A stretch of DNA of 64,000 nucleotides from Crossiella cryophila (GCF_014204915.1 NZ_JACHMH010000001.1:5605501-5669500); one strand, 5' to 3'. Shown: positions 9,579-18,798, numbered from the stretch's first letter. Translations and numbers: made by a program. The notes: generated from the letters alone by a model not told the origin.

Positions 9579-11721
9579 TGCCGATCCCTTCGTCCGGGCC
9601 AGGGAACTGGTCACACCGGGGCTGAAGGCGGCGGCGGACCGGATGAACTCCGGCACCCGCCAGGTCATCGGCTACCACTTCGGCTGGTGCGACGAGCAGG
9701 GCCGCCCGGTGGCAGCCAACAACGGCAAGATGGTGCGGCCTGCCCTGGCGATGCTGGCGGCCGAGGCCGTCGGCGGCGCGCCTGGGCGGGCCGCCGGGGC
9801 AGGGGCCGCGGTCGAGCTGGCGCACAACTACTCGCTGCTGCACGACGACGTGATGGATGAGGACCCGACCCGGCGGCACCGGCCGACCGCGTGGACGGTC
9901 TACGGGGTGCCCGCCGCGATCCTGGCCGGGGACGCGCTGATCACCCTGGCCGGTGAGGCACTCGTCGGCGACGGCGCGCCGCTGGCCGCCGAGGGGGTGC
10001 CGCGGCTGGACGCGGCGCTGCTGCGGCTGATCGACGGCCAGGCGGCGGACATGGCCTTCGAGGGCCGGACCGAGGTGGGCCTTGACGAGTGCCTGACCAT
10101 GGTCGGGGACAAGACCAGCGCGTTGTTCGCACTGGCCTGCGAGCTGGGTGCGCTGTCGGCCGGGGCGGCGCCGCACCAGGTCTGGCAGCTGCGCCAGTTC
10201 GGCGAGCACCTCGGACTGGCCTTCCAGCTCAACGACGACCTGCTGGGCATCTGGGGTGATCCGGAGATCACCGGCAAGCCGGTGCTGGCCGACCTGCGCG
10301 CCCGCAAGAAGTCACTGCCGGTGGTGGCCGCCCTCAACGCGGGCAACGCGGCCGCGGCCCGGCTGGCCGAGCTGTACCACCGGGACGAGCCACTGGCGGA
10401 CGCCGAACTGCGCACCTGCGCCGAGCTGATCGAGGAGGCCGGGGCCCGCACCTGGGCGCACCAGGAGACCCAGCGCCAGCTCGACGCGGCGCTGGGCTGC
10501 CTCCAGGCCGCGAACCCCCGCCCGGGGGCCGCCGCGGACCTCACCGCGCTCGCCCACCTGCTGACCACCCCACCCGCCACGACCGCCACACCCGTTCCGG
10601 CCGAGAAGTCCGCTGCCCCCAGCACATCCCGGTCCTTCCAGCTGCCCGAGTTCCGGCTCAGCCGCGCGGCCCGGCTCAATCCCCAGCTGGAAACCGCCCG
10701 CGCGCACACCGACGCCTGGGCCATCCGGCTGGGCCTGGTCGATGAGGATCCGGCCGTCATGCCGTGGAGCCGGGCCCAGCTCGCCGCGAACGACCTCGGC
10801 CTGCTGTGCGCGCACAAATTCCCTGACACGCCAACGGAAGCGCTCACCACCGTCAGCGACTGGTACACCTGGCTGTTCCACCTGGACGACTACCTGGTGG
10901 AGAAGTTCGGCCGCACCGGCGACCTGGCCGGCGCGAAGGCATACCTGGCCAGGCTGCCCGAGTTCCTGCCAACCGACCCCGGCCGGCCGGCACCGGAGCC
11001 GGCCAACCCGACCGAGCGCGCACTGGCCGACCTGTGGTCCCGCACCGCCCCGGCGATGTCGCCCGCGTGGCGGGCCCGCATCCACGGCGCGCTGGCGGAA
11101 CTGCTGACCGGACACCTCCAGGAACTACGCCAGACCGCGGCCACGCACACCGCCAACCCGCTGGAGTACCTGGCGGCCAAGCGAATGACCAACGGCGGCC
11201 GGGTGGCCGACCACCTGACCGAGTTCGCCAAGGCGGCCGAACTGCCTGCCGCGGTCGCCGACGGCCCGACCCTGCGGTCCCTGCTCGACGCGGTCACCGA
11301 CGGCGCCCTGCTGCTCAACGACATCTACTCCTACGACCGCGAGGCTGGCGACCCTGGCGAGACCGGCAACATGGTGCTGCTGCTGGAAAAACTCCTCGGC
11401 TGCGGCCCGCAGCAGGCGGCGGAGGCATGCAACGACATGATCACCGCCAGGGTCCGGCAGTTCGAGCACATCGCGGAGGTGGAGATTCCCGAGATGTGCC
11501 AGGCACATCAGCTCTCCGCCGCGCAGCGCGCCACCGTGCTGGAACACGTGGACAGCCTGCGGGACTGGCTGCCCGGCTGGCAGGCCTGGCACCAGCGCGC
11601 CGCCCGCTACCAGCCCGCGGACCCGGTCGCGGCCGGGCAGCCGATCACCCGCAGACTGGCCGGACCCACCGGCCTCGGCACGGCGACGGCCCGGCGGCTG
11701 GTGGCCCGGGTCAGCGGCTGA
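9565..11721 (+). CDS. Polyprenyl synthase - terpene synthase fusion (probable encapsulin cargo)
   Basis: 718 residues in one uninterrupted frame. Residues 1-330 are an isoprenyl diphosphate synthase: first Asp-rich motif DDVMDED (94-100), second [11 protein letters not shown] (222-231), and [18 protein letters not shown] Pro/Ala/Thr linker (about 334-360) follows. Residues about 365-718 are a class I terpene synthase: [16 protein letters not shown], the Asp-rich motif DDYLVE (441-446), and the NSE-type metal motif NDIYSYDRE (585-593). The protein could therefore make a polyprenyl diphosphate and cyclise it itself. ATG 9565 has GGGAG six bases upstream and overlaps the shell gene by 14 nt, which supports co-translation and encapsulation. 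The linker could act as a cargo-loading element (inference). Chain length and product cannot be read from the sequence. Confidence 0.9.
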   Translation: MAAADADPFVRARELVTPGLKAAADRMNSGTRQVIGYHFGWCDEQGRPVAANNGKMVRPALAMLAAEAVGGAPGRAAGAGAAVELAHNYSLLHDDVMDEDPTRRHRPTAWTVYGVPAAILAGDALITLAGEALVGDGAPLAAEGVPRLDAALLRLIDGQAADMAFEGRTEVGLDECLTMVGDKTSALFALACELGALSAGAAPHQVWQLRQFGEHLGLAFQLNDDLLGIWGDPEITGKPVLADLRARKKSLPVVAALNAGNAAAARLAELYHRDEPLADAELRTCAELIEEAGARTWAHQETQRQLDAALGCLQAANPRPGAAADLTALAHLLTTPPATTATPVPAEKSAAPSTSRSFQLPEFRLSRAARLNPQLETARAHTDAWAIRLGLVDEDPAVMPWSRAQLAANDLGLLCAHKFPDTPTEALTTVSDWYTWLFHLDDYLVEKFGRTGDLAGAKAYLARLPEFLPTDPGRPAPEPANPTERALADLWSRTAPAMSPAWRARIHGALAELLTGHLQELRQTAATHTANPLEYLAAKRMTNGGRVADHLTEFAKAAELPAAVADGPTLRSLLDAVTDGALLLNDIYSYDREAGDPGETGNMVLLLEKLLGCGPQQAAEACNDMITARVRQFEHIAEVEIPEMCQAHQLSAAQRATVLEHVDSLRDWLPGWQAWHQRAARYQPADPVAAGQPITRRLAGPTGLGTATARRLVARVSG

Positions 11722-12634
11722 GTCCACCGGCCTCACGGGTCAGCTGCCGCTCCACCCCGTCCAGCACCAGCCGGAGGCCGTACTCGAACATGACGTCCAG
11801 ATCCTGCTCGAACTCCTGGTCCGCCAGGTGTTCCAGGGTCGGATATCGGCCCTGGGCGACGATCTCCGCGAAGTTCGCCGCCTGGGTGCTGATCCACTCC
11901 TCGCTGGTCAGGCCGGTGTCCTGGCGTTCCCGGGTCTCCGCCTGGAGGGACAGCGCCAGGCCGCGGATGTGGCTGACCAGGTTGAGGTGGATGTACCACA
12001 TGTCCTCGACACCAAGACCGAGTCCGCGCAACGCGGTCAGCACCCATTCGGTGTAGGACATCAGGTTCGGGGTGGCCCGTGGCCGGGTCATCGACAGCAC
12101 CTCGGCCACCCAGGGCCGCCGCCGGCAGACCGTCCACAGTAGACGGCTGGATAACTCCAGGCAGTCCCGCCAGTGCGCGGGGGGCCGCGCTGGCAAGGTT
12201 TCCTCGGCGATCACCCGGTCCGCCATGTGCAGCAGCAGATCCTCCTTGCCGGAGACGTGCCGGTACAGCGACATGGTCGCGGTGCCGAGGTCGGTGGCCA
12301 CCCGGCGCATCGACACCGCGGCCATCCCGTCGGCGTCGGCGATCGCGATCGCCGCGCGCAGGATCCGGTCCCGCCCCAACTCCTGCTCGCGCGGGAGTGT
12401 CCGGGTCGGCGGGCGATCCGCCGACCGCACCACGGTTCCCGCGCCGGGTTTGGTGTCCACCAGACCCTCCTCGCGCAGGGTGGCGATCACCTTGGTGGCG
12501 GTGGCCATCGCGACTCCCCACTCCCGGGTGATCTGCCGGGTGGACGGGATCCGGTCGCCGGGCCGCAGCCGACCGCGCGCGATCCGGTCCCTGATCTCCG
12601 CCACGATCCGCTGATACGGCGCCCCGCTGTCCAC
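11711..12634 (-). CDS. GntR-TetR chimeric transcriptional regulator
   Basis: 307 residues. An N-terminal GntR winged helix (YQRIVAEIRDRIARGRLRPGDRIPS, TRQITREWGVAMATATKVIATLREEGLVDTKPGAGTVV) is followed by a complete TetR helix-turn-helix (ILRAAIAIADADGMAAVSMRRVATDLGTATMSLYRHVSGKEDLL) and a TetR C-terminal ligand domain. It therefore carries two DNA-binding modules. GTG 12634 is chosen because GGAGG lies four bases upstream and the GntR fold begins at once; a TTG upstream would extend it by 21 residues. It is divergent from the TetX-like monooxygenase at 12750, with a strong inverted repeat between them that is its likely operator. The 3' end overlaps the terpene synthase gene tail-to-tail by 11 bp. 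Confidence 0.92.
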   Translation of the reverse strand: MDSGAPYQRIVAEIRDRIARGRLRPGDRIPSTRQITREWGVAMATATKVIATLREEGLVDTKPGAGTVVRSADRPPTRTLPREQELGRDRILRAAIAIADADGMAAVSMRRVATDLGTATMSLYRHVSGKEDLLLHMADRVIAEETLPARPPAHWRDCLELSSRLLWTVCRRRPWVAEVLSMTRPRATPNLMSYTEWVLTALRGLGLGVEDMWYIHLNLVSHIRGLALSLQAETRERQDTGLTSEEWISTQAANFAEIVAQGRYPTLEHLADQEFEQDLDVMFEYGLRLVLDGVERQLTREAGGLSR

Positions 12635-12646
12635 CAAGCCTCCAAG

Positions 12647-12658
12647 CGCACTAGTGCG
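12647..12658. promoter_or_regulatory. 12-bp palindrome (CGCACTAGTGCG) at regulator 5' end
   Basis: A perfect palindrome immediately upstream of the GntR-TetR gene's ribosome-binding site. A related half-site (GTGCACTAGGGC) lies at about 12699-12710. It is a candidate autoregulatory operator; the function is inferred from location. Confidence 0.45.
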
Positions 12659-12708
12659 TTCACTCCCGGGCGAACCCGTGATCTGCCCTGGAAACAAAGT
12701 GCACTAGG

Positions 12709-12753
12709 GCATGTGTACACCGTACCGGCGGTGTTCGTACGGTGTACACATGC
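12709..12753. promoter_or_regulatory. Large inverted repeat (17-bp perfect arms) over the monooxygenase start
   Basis: The left arm 12709-12725 and right arm 12737-12753 are exact reverse complements, separated by 11 bp. Each arm contains the smaller palindrome GTGTACAC, so the element looks like two dyad operators facing each other. The ATG of the monooxygenase (12750-12752) is inside the right arm and there is no Shine-Dalgarno sequence. This fits a leaderless transcript whose start site is occluded by the divergent GntR-TetR regulator. Confidence 0.75.
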
Positions 12754-13997
12754 GTTCTGTTCTGATCTCCGGCGCGAGCGTCGCCGGACTCTCCCTGGCC
12801 TACTGGCTGCGCCACCACGGCTTCCAGCCCACCCTGGTCGAACGCGCGCCCGCGCCGCGCTCGGGCGGCCAGGCGATCGACATCCGCGGCACCGCCCGCG
12901 AGGTGGTGACCCGGATGGGCATCATGGACACCATCCGGGCCCACCACACCGGCACGCACGGCGTCGCCTGGCTCAACGAGCACGGCAGGCGGGTCGCGGC
13001 CATGGGCGGCGAGACGTTCGGCGACTCCGGCGGCATCGTGGCCGAGATCGAGATCCTGCGCGGCGACCTGGTGCGGATCCTGCACGAGGCCGCCGGCACG
13101 GACCTGGACATCTTGTACGACAACATGATCACCGAGATCGCCGAGGACGGTGACGGTGTCGCGGTCACCTTCGACAAGGGACCCGCGCGGTCCTTCGACC
13201 TCGTGGTCGGCGCGGACGGGCTGCGCTCCGGCGTACGCGCGCTGATGTTCGGTCAGGACAAGGAGTTCGTCCACGATCTCGGCTACTACACGTCCTATTT
13301 CCCGGCCCGCACCAAGCTCGACCTGGACGGCTGGGAGGTGATGTACAACCTGCCCGCCGGCAACGGTGTCGGTGGCCGGGTGGCGCTGCTGTACCCGTTG
13401 GGCGACACCGGCGAGGTCCGCGTGCTGCTCGGGTTCGTCTCGCCGGAACTGGCCTACGACCGGCGGGATGTGCAGGCGCAGAAGAAGCTGCTGGCCGAGG
13501 TGTTCGCCGGGGCTGGCTGGGAGATCCCGGCCCTGCTCGACCAGCTGGGGCGGACCGACGACCTGTACCTCGCGCGGGTCGGCGAGGTGCGCGTCGACCG
13601 CTGGCACCGCGGCCGCACCGTCCTGCTCGGCGACTCGGCCTTCGGCGGCTCCCTCGGAATGGGCACCAGCCTGGCACTGGTCGGCGCCTACGTCCTGGCT
13701 GGCGAACTCGCCGCGGCCAACGGCGACCACCGCGTCGCGTTCGCCCAGTACGACAAGGAAATGCGGGACTACGTGACGCTGAACCTGAAGCGCCCGCCCG
13801 GCGGCTCCAGCGGGTTCGCCCCGCGCACCCGCCGCGGGATCTGGGCGCGCAACCAGTTCATGCGGATGCTGCCGCATCTGCCCGGCGGCGGCGCGATGAT
13901 GGGCGGGATGCAGAAGGCGGCGAACTCGATCACCCTGAAGCCGTACGCGGGGACCGCTCAGACCGCCGATGGCGCCCGGTGGACCGAGACGGCGTAG
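12750..13997 (+). CDS. FAD-dependent monooxygenase (TetX/rifampicin-monooxygenase-like)
   Basis: 415 residues. The N-terminal FAD motif (VLISGASVAGLSLAYWLRHHG) carries GxSxxG in place of GxGxxG, common in this subgroup. The conserved RSGGQAIDIRGTA follows, then the DG motif (LVVGADGLRSGVR, about residue 155) and the GD motif (TVLLGDSAFGGSLGMGTSLAL, about 290-310). Its relatives inactivate tetracyclines or modify polyketides. The start is set by the canonical N-terminus, although no ribosome-binding site precedes it and the codon lies inside an inverted repeat. Its last 40 nt overlap the convergent methyltransferase gene. The substrate is unknown. Confidence 0.92.
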   Translation: MRSVLISGASVAGLSLAYWLRHHGFQPTLVERAPAPRSGGQAIDIRGTAREVVTRMGIMDTIRAHHTGTHGVAWLNEHGRRVAAMGGETFGDSGGIVAEIEILRGDLVRILHEAAGTDLDILYDNMITEIAEDGDGVAVTFDKGPARSFDLVVGADGLRSGVRALMFGQDKEFVHDLGYYTSYFPARTKLDLDGWEVMYNLPAGNGVGGRVALLYPLGDTGEVRVLLGFVSPELAYDRRDVQAQKKLLAEVFAGAGWEIPALLDQLGRTDDLYLARVGEVRVDRWHRGRTVLLGDSAFGGSLGMGTSLALVGAYVLAGELAAANGDHRVAFAQYDKEMRDYVTLNLKRPPGGSSGFAPRTRRGIWARNQFMRMLPHLPGGGAMMGGMQKAANSITLKPYAGTAQTADGARWTETA

Positions 13998-14521
13998 TCG
14001 CCGCCGGTGAACGGCTTGCGGTCCCAGGTGGCGTAACGGTCGAGCAGGGTGAGTCCCGCGGCCGCGCAGTGCGCGTCGTAGTCCTCGGCGGTGTACCCGC
14101 GGTCGAGGGAGAAGCCCGCGATGAGCACGCCCGCGGGCGCGACGTGGCCGGCCACCCCGGAGACCAGGGCCTGCTGGGTGCCCTCCGGGGTGAACAGCGG
14201 GACATTGCCGGCCATGATGACCAGGTCGAAGCGGCGGCCAAGGGCCAGCGTGGTGAGATCGCGGCGGTGCCAGGTGATGTGCGGCGCGCGTTTCCTGGCC
14301 ACCTCGAGCATGGAGGTGTCCACATCGACCCCGACGACCTCGATGTCGTGCCGGGCCAGTTCGATGGCGACCCGGCCGGTGCCGCAACCGGCGTCGAGGA
14401 CGGAGCCAGGCCGGTAGGCGCGCACGAAGTCGGCCTCGCCGTGCAGGTCGGCGCCGCTGTCGGCCAGGCGGTCGAAGCGGCGCTGGTAGTCCTCGCCATC
14501 CCAGGTCATGGTGTCCACCAT
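13958..14521 (-). CDS. Class I SAM-dependent methyltransferase
   Basis: 187 residues. SAM-binding motif I is SVLDAGCGTGRVAIELA (about 42-58) and motif II VVGVDVDTSMLEVA. A post-I segment (RRFDLVIMAGNVPLF) and PAGVLIAGFSL complete a small Rossmann methyltransferase. The start could be the ATG at 14521 or 14509; the latter has GGTGG five bases upstream. It overlaps the convergent monooxygenase by 40 bp and lies 20 bp downstream of the hemerythrin gene on the same strand. The acceptor cannot be predicted. Confidence 0.85.
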   Translation of the reverse strand: MVDTMTWDGEDYQRRFDRLADSGADLHGEADFVRAYRPGSVLDAGCGTGRVAIELARHDIEVVGVDVDTSMLEVARKRAPHITWHRRDLTTLALGRRFDLVIMAGNVPLFTPEGTQQALVSGVAGHVAPAGVLIAGFSLDRGYTAEDYDAHCAAAGLTLLDRYATWDRKPFTGGDYAVSVHRAPSAV

Positions 14522-14541
14522 GGCACAGGACCCGGGCGGCG

Positions 14542-15195
14542 CTAGACCGGGTACAGCAGCGCCCGGGACCGCCGGTACTCCTCCTGACCCATTGCAGCCC
14601 AGCCCGCCCGGAAGTCGGCTGGCACCGAGGCCAGGAACTCCTCCTGCTCGGTGGGGGTCGCGTCGCAGAGGTACATGCCGAGGATGACGAACGCGTGCGG
14701 GTGGGCGCGCAGGTACGCCTTCGCGTTGTCCAGTACGGCCTGCCACTCGCCGCGGGTCAGGTGGGTGTGGATCAGCGGGAAGATGTCGGTCTCCTCCTCG
14801 TAGAGGTGTTCGTCGACGGTGGCGGACACCCGCAGCGACTCGCCGAGCAGCCGGTGGCCGGTGCCCGGATCCGGGGTGTCCAGCCAGGAGATGAGCAGGG
14901 AGGTCAGCCGGCTCAGCGAGTGGGCGAGCCGGGTGTTCCGCGCGGTCATCCGCACCAGCACGTCGGTGTCCGCGCCCAGCCGGTGCCGCAGCAGGGGCCA
15001 GAGGAACTCGTCCTGGCCGTCGCGGTGCCTGCGGAGCACCTGGACCAGCAGGTCGATGTGGGCGGCGACGACCGTGCCGCGCCGGAGGTCCCCGGTGGGG
15101 ATGGTGTGCACGAGCAGCGGGAGCGCGCGGAACTCACGCTTCAGCATCCGGTGGATCAGGCCCAGTTCCCACGGGACGGCCCGCTGTTCGGTCAC
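14542..15195 (-). CDS. Hemerythrin domain-containing protein
   Basis: 217 residues, mostly helical. It shows hemerythrin-like iron-ligand spacing: H-x3-D-E (HRRDGQDEFLWPLLRHR, about residue 60), then H-LYEEE (DEHLYEEETDIFPLIHTHL, about 130-148). It probably binds a di-iron or related metal centre and may sense or buffer oxygen, NO or peroxide. GTG 15195 is chosen because GGAGG lies four bases upstream; an ATG at 15210 is the alternative without a ribosome-binding site. It precedes the methyltransferase on the same strand. Confidence 0.82.
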   Translation of the reverse strand: MTEQRAVPWELGLIHRMLKREFRALPLLVHTIPTGDLRRGTVVAAHIDLLVQVLRRHRDGQDEFLWPLLRHRLGADTDVLVRMTARNTRLAHSLSRLTSLLISWLDTPDPGTGHRLLGESLRVSATVDEHLYEEETDIFPLIHTHLTRGEWQAVLDNAKAYLRAHPHAFVILGMYLCDATPTEQEEFLASVPADFRAGWAAMGQEEYRRSRALLYPV

Positions 15196-15283
15196 GTCGC
15201 CTCCAGCCATCGTTGTGGTGACGGCATGATGCGGGGCGGCCCTTGCAAGCGGCCTACACCGCGACGCCACCGCCGGAACCGGG

Positions 15284-15934
15284 TCAGGCGCGGACGATGC
15301 CGAGGGCGTAGTCCGCGTAGGTCTCGGCGATCCGCGCGGCGGTGTACCCGGGCGTCCACTCGTGCACCTCAAGGGGATACGCCTCGAAGCTCGGGTCGGC
15401 CTGGTACCCGGGCGGCCGGAACCAGGAGGCCACCCGGATGCCCATGCCCGCGATCGCGGCCACCGCCAGCCACGGATCGGCGCAGGCGAAGGCGCCGGAC
15501 TCGTTGCCACGCTTGATGATCGCCAGCAGCAGATCGATGGCCGCCCGGCGCAGCACCATCACCCGGTCCATGCCCTTGCCGAGCACGTGCGGGTCGTGGT
15601 GGCCGACCGCGGCCAGCAGCGGGTACTCGCCGTGGAAGGTGACGTAACAGCGGACGTGGGCGCGCAGCTGCCGCACCGGGTCCGGGCCGGATTCCAGCAG
15701 GACCGACCGCAGCCGTTCGTGGATCTCCTCGTTGGCCAGGAAAACCAGGTGCGCGAACAGGTCCTCCTTCGACGGGAAGTGCGCGTAGAGCGAGCTGGGT
15801 TTGACTCCCATCGCGGCGGTGAGGTCGCGGACGGAGACGCCGTGGTAGCCGCGGGCGGCGAACAGTTCCACGGCCGTGTTCAGCAGCCTGCCCAGCGAGC
15901 CGGTGGCGGCGAAGCGTGGTGGGAGGTGGTTCAT
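15284..15934 (-). CDS. TetR/AcrR family transcriptional regulator
   Basis: 216 residues. It has a helix-turn-helix near the N-terminus (LLNTAVELFAARGYHGVSVRDLTAAMGV, KPSSLYAHFPSKEDLF) and a helical C-terminal domain. Its start overlaps the stop of the SARP gene by 4 nt, so the two regulators are one transcriptional unit and translationally coupled. Targets are unknown; candidates are its own operon and the secreted-protein operon at 18885. Confidence 0.9.
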   Translation of the reverse strand: MNHLPPRFAATGSLGRLLNTAVELFAARGYHGVSVRDLTAAMGVKPSSLYAHFPSKEDLFAHLVFLANEEIHERLRSVLLESGPDPVRQLRAHVRCYVTFHGEYPLLAAVGHHDPHVLGKGMDRVMVLRRAAIDLLLAIIKRGNESGAFACADPWLAVAAIAGMGIRVASWFRPPGYQADPSFEAYPLEVHEWTPGYTAARIAETYADYALGIVRA

Positions 15935-18705
15935 CCGGTGGGTGTCCAGGTGCGGGCGAGGGTGAGCGTGTCCGCCCAGTCCAGTGCGGAGGTCGGGGCA
16001 TACGGCGGGACGTCGCCGATCAGGCTGGTCGCCGCCTGCAGGATCATGCCGGGCTGGATGCCGTGCCGCCTGCGCTTGCGGTCCACGGTGGCGACCAGTA
16101 CACCGGCTGTCGCGGGGTCGCCGAGCTGCCGGATGGCGGCGGCCATGGTGAGCAGCACGATGAGGGTGAAGGTGATGTCCTCGGTCCGCAGGTAGCGGTC
16201 CAGGGCGGTGCGCAGGGATGCCAACGCCGGTACGCCCTCGCCGCGGCTCAGCTGGGACTGGCCGAGGTGGTGGTGGGCCCACGCCTCCAGCCAGGTCAGT
16301 CCGTGTTCCTGGGCCATCGCGACGGCCTCGCGCAGCCCGGCCTCGCCGCCGAGGTGATCGCCCCGCAGCACGAGCGCGGCGCCGTGGACCATCAGCGCGC
16401 CGTTGGTCAGCCACGGCAGATCGAGGTTCGCACTGGCCGCCAGGGCGTGTCCGGCGTACTCGGTGGCCCGGCGGACATCCCGCAGCGCGATACCGCCGAA
16501 GGCGCTCTGGTACCTGGCCAGCCCACGCAACGCGCGATGCTCCGCGCTGTCCCCGGTCTCGGTGAGCGCGACCGCCGCCAGGTAGTGCGGTTCCGCGCTG
16601 AGCAGCCCGGCCCCGCCGAAGCTGAGCAGGTCACCGCGGACCATCAGCGCCCGCGCCCGGTCCAGCGGGTCCGCGTCGGGCGCGGCCGCGAACGCCGCGT
16701 CGAGCAGCCGCTCGGCCTCCCCGAAGTGTCCACCGCGGATCCAGAACCAGCTGAGCAAGCCGATCGTGCGCAGCGCCAGTTCGGGTGCGTGCCCGATGTC
16801 GTGGCGGATGCCCGCGCGCAGGTTCGGCAGTTCGGCGGTCAGCAGCCGGATCGTGGCCCCGCCCCTGGCCAGCAGCAGTTCCTGGCTGTGCGCGTCGACG
16901 AGATCGCGGACCCACGCGGCGTGCCGCCCGGCGCCCTCCGGCGAGGTGTCGTGCTCCCGGCAGTAGGCGCGGACGGACTCCAGCAGGCGGTAGCGGGTCG
17001 GGTTGGCCGTGGTGTCCGCCTCCACCACCGATTTGGCCACCAGCGAGGACAACGACTCGAACGAGGAGGCCGCCGGCTCCTGGACGGCCGCGGCGGCCTC
17101 GAAGGTGAAGCCGCCGTCGAAGGGCCACAGCCGGTACAGGAAGTCCCGGTCGGTCGCGGACAGCAGGTGCACGCTCCACTCGATGGCGGCCCGCAGGCTG
17201 CTGTGCGCGGCGACCGAGCCACGCGGCACCCGCCCGAAGACCGCGAACCGGTCGTCCAGCCGTTCGACGATCTCGGCCAGGCCCAGCACCCTGGTGCGCG
17301 CCGCGGCCAGTTCCAGCGCCAGCGGCAGCCCGTCCAGGGCCGTGCACAGCTGCTCGACCTGGCGCAGGTCCTCGGCCGCGGGTGTCCACCCCGGCCGGAC
17401 CGCGCGGATCCGGTTGGTCAGCAACTCGATGGCCGGGCCAGGGCCGCCGTCGGGCGCGGTCACCGCGAGCGGCGCCACGGGCAGCACCTGTTCGCCGTCC
17501 AGCGCGAGGTGTTCGCGGCTGGTGACCAGGACCCGCAGGCTCGGGCAGACGGTGAGCAGGTGCAGCACGAACCCGGCAACGGCCTCGGTGAGGTGCTCGC
17601 AGTTGTCCAGCACCAGGGTGCCGGCGCAGGTGGCGAGCACGGCCTCGACCGCACCACCGGCCACGCCCATGGTGGTGGCCACGGTCTGCGCCAGCAGGGT
17701 GCCGTCGTGCACGTCGGCGAGCCGGACCAGCCAGGGCCCGTCCGGCTCGGCCAGGCCGTTGACGTACTCCAGCGCCAGCCTGGTCTTGCCCACCCCCGCC
17801 GAGCCGACCAGCGTGACCAGGCGATGCGTGCGCGCGGCCGAGGCGAGCGCGGCCAGTTCCCGCTCGCGTCCGGTGAAGGAGGTCAACGGCATCGCCAGCC
17901 TGCGCGGCGGTGGCAGGGCCGCCCGAGGGGGCGCCGGCAGCAGCAGGTGCGGGTCCTGCGCGAGCACCCGCCGCTCCAGGTCCCGCAGCTCCTGGCCGGG
18001 GTCGATGCCCAGATCCCCGGCCAGCACGGTCCGCGCTCTGCGCAACGCCGAGAGCGCGTCCGCCTGCCGTCCGCTGCGGTAGAGGGCCAGCACGAGCAGT
18101 GCCCAGCGGGTTTCCCGGTACGGCGCCTCGGTGGTCAGCGCGTCCAGTTCGGGCACCGTGCTGGCCGCGTCCCCGCAGGCCAGCCGCGCGGCGGCCCGGG
18201 TCTCCACGGCGACCTCGTGCAGTTCGAGCAGCCTGGTCGTCTCCGCCTCGGCCAGTTCGTGGCCCCGCAGATCGCGGTATGGCCTGCCCCGCCACAGTTT
18301 CAGGGCCTGCCCGGCACCGCGCAGGGCGGCGACCGGGTCACCGTTGTCCAGCAGTTGCCGGGCGCGGGCGATGCCCGCTCCGAACCGCTCGACGTCGGTG
18401 CCCTGGGGCGGGAGCACGAGCTGGTAGCCGGTGCTGTCCCTGGCCAGCCGTTCCCGGTCCGCGCCGAGCAGGCCACGCAGCCGGGAGACGTAGACCTGGA
18501 GGGTGGCCCTGGCGTGGGCCGGGTTCCGCTCGCCCCACACCACCTCGGCCAGCCGGGTGTAGCTGAGCGCCCGGCCACCGGCCGCGACCAGCGCGGTGAC
18601 GATCCGGCGCGGGATCGGTCCGCCCAGCTCGACGGCCACGCCGTCCACCACGATCTCGGTGGGGCCGAGGACATTGCAGGTCAGTGGCCTGGTCTGCTGG
18701 TGCAT
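15931..18705 (-). CDS. SARP/AfsR-type regulator (BTAD + NB-ARC ATPase + TPR-like)
   Basis: 924 residues. It has an N-terminal OmpR-like winged helix (IPRRIVTALVAAGGRALSYTRLAEVVWG through VYVSRLRGLLG, about 28-85), a bacterial transcriptional activator domain (about 95-245), and an NTPase with Walker A LVGSAGVGKTRLALEYV and Walker B-like TLVLDNCEHL. A long helical repeat region follows. This is the AfsR architecture. Family knowledge: SARPs activate secondary-metabolite or developmental genes by binding heptamer direct repeats. It is divergent from the large secreted-protein operon (18885), with inverted repeats in between, and is coupled to a TetR gene downstream. Confidence 0.92.
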   Translation of the reverse strand: MHQQTRPLTCNVLGPTEIVVDGVAVELGGPIPRRIVTALVAAGGRALSYTRLAEVVWGERNPAHARATLQVYVSRLRGLLGADRERLARDSTGYQLVLPPQGTDVERFGAGIARARQLLDNGDPVAALRGAGQALKLWRGRPYRDLRGHELAEAETTRLLELHEVAVETRAAARLACGDAASTVPELDALTTEAPYRETRWALLVLALYRSGRQADALSALRRARTVLAGDLGIDPGQELRDLERRVLAQDPHLLLPAPPRAALPPPRRLAMPLTSFTGRERELAALASAARTHRLVTLVGSAGVGKTRLALEYVNGLAEPDGPWLVRLADVHDGTLLAQTVATTMGVAGGAVEAVLATCAGTLVLDNCEHLTEAVAGFVLHLLTVCPSLRVLVTSREHLALDGEQVLPVAPLAVTAPDGGPGPAIELLTNRIRAVRPGWTPAAEDLRQVEQLCTALDGLPLALELAAARTRVLGLAEIVERLDDRFAVFGRVPRGSVAAHSSLRAAIEWSVHLLSATDRDFLYRLWPFDGGFTFEAAAAVQEPAASSFESLSSLVAKSVVEADTTANPTRYRLLESVRAYCREHDTSPEGAGRHAAWVRDLVDAHSQELLLARGGATIRLLTAELPNLRAGIRHDIGHAPELALRTIGLLSWFWIRGGHFGEAERLLDAAFAAAPDADPLDRARALMVRGDLLSFGGAGLLSAEPHYLAAVALTETGDSAEHRALRGLARYQSAFGGIALRDVRRATEYAGHALAASANLDLPWLTNGALMVHGAALVLRGDHLGGEAGLREAVAMAQEHGLTWLEAWAHHHLGQSQLSRGEGVPALASLRTALDRYLRTEDITFTLIVLLTMAAAIRQLGDPATAGVLVATVDRKRRRHGIQPGMILQAATSLIGDVPPYAPTSALDWADTLTLARTWTPTG

Positions 18706-18719
18706 GTCCGCTCCGATGG

Positions 18720-18798
18720 GTAACGACCGTTACATGATGATCAGAACGATCCTGGCACGTCAACCTCGGTGACTGTATCGGTCGTTACACCGACGACC
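18720..18798. promoter_or_regulatory. Paired inverted repeats in SARP/secreted-protein divergent promoter
   Basis: GTAAC-N4-GTTAC (18720-18733) and GGTCGT-N7-ACGACC (18780-18798) lie in the 179-bp gap between the divergent SARP gene and the LamG protein gene. Both contain CGTTACA, repeated in direct orientation about 55 bp apart. They are candidate binding sites for the SARP or its partner TetR. Confidence 0.45.

Noticed and set aside
15916-18723. A 935-codon open frame on the plus strand opposite the SARP gene
   Set aside because: Composition is Arg/Gly/Gln-rich without domains; the minus strand encodes all SARP domains in order.
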